A DNA stretch of 64,000 bases from Clostridium_AD sp050717515 (GTDB lineage: Bacteria; Bacillota; Clostridia; Clostridiales; Clostridiaceae). How positions within the stretch are numbered: position 1 is the stretch's first letter; the number at the start of each line of letters is the position of its first letter. The translations under genes and the position numbers were made by a program. The notes beneath the pieces were generated by a model that did no database searches, was not told the origin of the DNA, and saw only the letters and a list, made by a program, of their open reading frames with translations. Positions 61,417-64,000 of this stretch are shown here, in pieces. The stretch covers positions 372,001 to 436,000 of the forward strand of contig NZ_JBOITL010000025.1 in assembly GCF_050717515.1 (NCBI RefSeq), in the 5' to 3' direction.

Positions 61417-63552
61417 TTATTTAGTATCATAGTCTCCTTTTAACACTTTATCTCCAAAATATAGAACAAATTGCTTGTTATAGAACTCATCGCCATATAT
61501 CATATTAAAGTTGTTAATCTTATCTAGTCCTAAGATAACAAGGGCAATATTATTCTTGCTTTTAGAAGTATCTGCAACTAGCATACCTGAAATATCTTTG
61601 TTTTTTATAGTAGTATCATTAAATTTGATTTCATCTTTTGAAAAATCAATAGGGAGTTTATCTGTAACTGATTTTAAAGATGCATTTTGGGTAATATCTC
61701 CTATAAATATTAAGCTGTTTTCTTTAAGTTCTTGCTCTGTTAAATCCTTGTCCTCTTTAACAATAAGGTTAAGTCTAAAATTATTTTTGAAAGTCTCTTT
61801 TAATATGTTTATTGTGTCATCAAAGGTTTTTTTAGTATCTTCAGACATTTTACAATTTGAAGGTTTTACTAAATAAACATCAGGATTATCTAGCGCTTGA
61901 ATAATAAATGAAGCAAATGTATTCTTATTTTCTTTTTTGAAATACATAAGTGCGTGTTTATTTTGATTTCTTGTTAACCTATCATCTTCTTTTTGTAGTT
62001 CATCTAATTCTAAGGTAGATAATGCAAGATGTTTAGGATAAAAATCTTTGGAATTAATATCTGAAAAGACTTGGTCTTTTGCTTCTTTTCCGCCAATTTC
62101 CTCTATTACACTCAAAAGTCCATCTAAAGTAGCGTTTTTAAGTGAATTTTTTGCATAGTAAGTTTTTATTATTTTTAAGAATTTTTCTTCTCCTACTTTT
62201 TGTCTAAGGTTTTCAAATACTAAAGCACCCATTTTATAAACTAGTTTTCCAAATTCTCTTTCTTTTACTTGGTCAACAGGTACATTGATTGGGGTTGAGC
62301 ATCCTTTAAAAAACTCCATTGGGCTTCTTAATGAAACAGCTACACCAGCTGGTGAGTATTTACCCTGCTTTTTTTCGAAATAGTAAGCAGTTGAAAAAGC
62401 AGTGAGAGATTCATCTAAAAATGAATCTTTAAATTCATTATTACCTACTGTTACATACCACCATTGATGCCCTACTTCATGTACAGTTGCTTCTTCTATA
62501 AAGCTAGTTTGACCATTATTGTTAGGCAAATATTTGCCCATTTGAATTAATTGAGGGTATTCCATAGCGAATCCCTGTACATAAGTTTCAACTGTGTCAA
62601 ATTCTTTATATGGATATTTACCAAAATTATCGCCGAAAAACTTTAAAGAATCTATACTTAAATCTAGTAATTCCTCGGCTCTTTTCGAAGTCTCTTTAGC
62701 ACCATCTTCAAGATAGAAGCTATTTACTGTTATATCATCACATTTTTTTGTTATAATTTTAAAATTAGGACTCATAATAAAAACAAAGTCGCGAACATTT
62801 TCAGCAGTAATATCATAAGTTTTAGTGGGCTTTTCATCTTTTTTGCTAGGTTTAGTTGTACCAGTAGATGCTAATATCATATTGTCTGGAACATTTATAG
62901 AAACATTATAATTTGCTACATCACTATAGTTTGATTCTCCAGTAGTATGGAATGGATTTTCATCCCATTTATCTGTTTTAGTATCATAAATTGATATTAT
63001 AGGATACCAATTTGAAACTGAGTAAACATTATTGTAATAGCCTAATCTGTTTTGGCTCATAGGCAGTTTTAATGTGAAATTTATTTGAATTTTTATGTTT
63101 TGATTTGGCTTTATATCAGCTGTAGGCTTAATCTTTAAAATTTGCTTATCTTGAGTAAATTTCATTTCTTTATTGTCAATAGTAACCTTAGTTATAGTAA
63201 TATCGCCTATCTCATCTTTTTCAAGCTTTTCTTTTTTCATACCTAAAGCAGGAATTGTGGTTACACTCCCATAAGAATCTGCATATAAGTGAAATGCTAA
63301 GGAATTAAGACTTTCATCATAAGTATTAGTAAAGTTAACTGTTTCTGTAGAGGTAAAAGTTTTACTTGCTTCATCAAACTTAGTATTAATATCGTATTGC
63401 GTTAAAGTACCTTCACTAGCTGTTACAACAGGATTTGCTACTTTAGGAGCTTTTGGTGATGTTGCAAGAACAGAAGATGATTTAAATGATAAAATCATAG
63501 TAAGTGCAAGTACGCCACTTAAGAATTGTTTATAAAATTTTTTTCTAAACAT
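61417..63552 (-). CDS. Secreted M1-family (gluzincin) metallopeptidase
   Basis: 711 residues. A signal peptide (FLSGVLALTMILSFKSSSVLA) is likely cleaved after position 31 or so. An N-terminal beta domain precedes the catalytic part. Zinc ligands are HEVGH (358-362) and Glu381 in LDESLTAF, exactly HExxH-18-E; the GAMEN-like exopeptidase motif is GFAMEYPQ (about 327-334). The last 160 residues are a beta-rich domain similar to the C-terminus of the DUF4932 protein at 9614-11296. GGGAGGG precedes the ATG. Substrate: extracellular peptides, presumably. Confidence 0.9.
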   Translation of the reverse strand: MFRKKFYKQFLSGVLALTMILSFKSSSVLATSPKAPKVANPVVTASEGTLTQYDINTKFDEASKTFTSTETVNFTNTYDESLNSLAFHLYADSYGSVTTIPALGMKKEKLEKDEIGDITITKVTIDNKEMKFTQDKQILKIKPTADIKPNQNIKIQINFTLKLPMSQNRLGYYNNVYSVSNWYPIISIYDTKTDKWDENPFHTTGESNYSDVANYNVSINVPDNMILASTGTTKPSKKDEKPTKTYDITAENVRDFVFIMSPNFKIITKKCDDITVNSFYLEDGAKETSKRAEELLDLSIDSLKFFGDNFGKYPYKEFDTVETYVQGFAMEYPQLIQMGKYLPNNNGQTSFIEEATVHEVGHQWWYVTVGNNEFKDSFLDESLTAFSTAYYFEKKQGKYSPAGVAVSLRSPMEFFKGCSTPINVPVDQVKEREFGKLVYKMGALVFENLRQKVGEEKFLKIIKTYYAKNSLKNATLDGLLSVIEEIGGKEAKDQVFSDINSKDFYPKHLALSTLELDELQKEDDRLTRNQNKHALMYFKKENKNTFASFIIQALDNPDVYLVKPSNCKMSEDTKKTFDDTINILKETFKNNFRLNLIVKEDKDLTEQELKENSLIFIGDITQNASLKSVTDKLPIDFSKDEIKFNDTTIKNKDISGMLVADTSKSKNNIALVILGLDKINNFNMIYGDEFYNKQFVLYFGDKVLKGDYDTK

Positions 63553-63786
63553 TGTAATTGTCCCTCCCCGTAATGGATTTAATTTTGATTATAATGATTA
63601 TTATAACAAATAATTACTTAAGTGTATATATATTATAATTATAGATGCGTATTGACATATTATATAAGAGAGAATATAATTTAAATTAAGTATAGGGGTA
63701 GGGGGTATGTAAAAAATAAATTTTTGCATATAGACTTCTATTTAATTTCTAGTGGTTTTATAGTTCACAATTAAGGAGATGAGAAA

Positions 63787-64000
63787 ATGATACAATTAAA
63801 TACTTTGGATGAAATGGACGAGTTCATAAAAAATAATACAATAGCAATGATTTACTTTGCATCAGAAGGCTGCAGTGTATGTGGCGCACTGCTTCCTAAA
63901 ATTGAAGAAATGATTATTCAATTTCCAAAGCTTAAAATAAGTAAGGTTATGGTTGATAAATTTACTAAGGCGGCAGGACAGTACTCAATATTTACTTTGC
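63787..64000 (+). CDS. Thioredoxin-like protein, 3' end outside window
   Basis: 71 residues are visible. The thioredoxin active site appears as EGCSVCGALLPK (CxxC at about 31-34), preceded by TIAMIYFASE, the expected beta strand. AAGGAG precedes the ATG. CSVC differs from the CGPC of housekeeping thioredoxin, as in many accessory thioredoxin-fold proteins. Cytoplasmic redox role likely. Confidence 0.85.
   Translation, partial: MIQLNTLDEMDEFIKNNTIAMIYFASEGCSVCGALLPKIEEMIIQFPKLKISKVMVDKFTKAAGQYSIFTL

Overview
The window is about 30% G+C. It has strong AGGAG-type ribosome binding sites, sigma-A promoters, a T-box, a yybP-ykoY riboswitch, and genes typical of anaerobic Firmicutes: an iron-dependent butanol-type dehydrogenase, ECF sigma/DUF4179 pairs and YhfC. 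I read it as a chromosomal segment of a Clostridium sensu stricto species. I saw no rRNA, tRNA, CRISPR array, prophage or intact insertion sequence. The species cannot be fixed from the sequence alone.

Layout. 0-2.8 kb: 3' end of a SNF2-family helicase followed by a SWIM zinc-finger protein. 2.9-7.1 kb: a heterodimeric ABC exporter (BmrCD-like) behind a leader peptide and two tandem terminators. 7.3-11.3 kb: a small HTH protein, a GNAT, an IS3-family remnant, a membrane protein and a secreted DUF4932 metalloprotease-like lipoprotein. 11.6-13.9 kb: a MutS2 paralogue lacking the Smr nuclease domain, behind a 7-codon leader ORF and a terminator. 14.1-17 kb: a beta-helix surface protein and a PadR/membrane-protein pair. 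17.3-22.3 kb: a P-type cation ATPase under a yybP-ykoY (Mn2+) riboswitch, then gltX under a T-box. 22.5-26.7 kb: a DUF4275 protein, a further attenuator-like leader, GNAT, methyltransferase, 2H phosphoesterase and a second GNAT with an overlapping leader ORF. 26.8-32.7 kb: MATE exporter, AraC/GH39-like regulator, HAD hydrolase and butanol dehydrogenase. 32.9-36.3 kb: PadR-controlled ABC-2 exporter. 36.5-42.6 kb: J-domain/TPR/SEC-C protein, GNATs, an esterase-like hydrolase, and an MFS exporter with an ArsR regulator. 42.7-45.6 kb: a GntR cluster with a YhfC protease and a DUF1648 gene broken by one in-frame TAG. 45.9-57.5 kb: two ECF sigma/anti-sigma pairs flanking a BcrA-type ABC exporter and a cell-wall lytic protein. 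57.5-64 kb: small metabolic and phosphatase genes, a secreted M1-type peptidase and the start of a thioredoxin.

How it fits together. The region is rich in drug and stress responses. There are five exporter systems (two ABC-2, one ABC exporter dimer, MATE, MFS) and six GNAT genes. At least two leaders have the form of translation-sensitive attenuators, and a third is possible. In the ABC leader, the end of the leader ORF can pair with the 5' arm of the first terminator, which is the logic described for B. subtilis bmrBCD. A similar leader lies before the Smr-less MutS2 paralogue. Since MutS2 is a collided-ribosome splitter in B. subtilis, this suggests an antibiotic- or stall-inducible ribosome-rescue gene.

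The other striking feature is a GC-rich dispersed repeat of about 26 bp (two TGCCAC/GTGGCA half-sites around CACGTG). It occurs nine times, plus two degenerate relatives, almost always just outside genes. One copy is read as the C-terminus of a HAD hydrolase.
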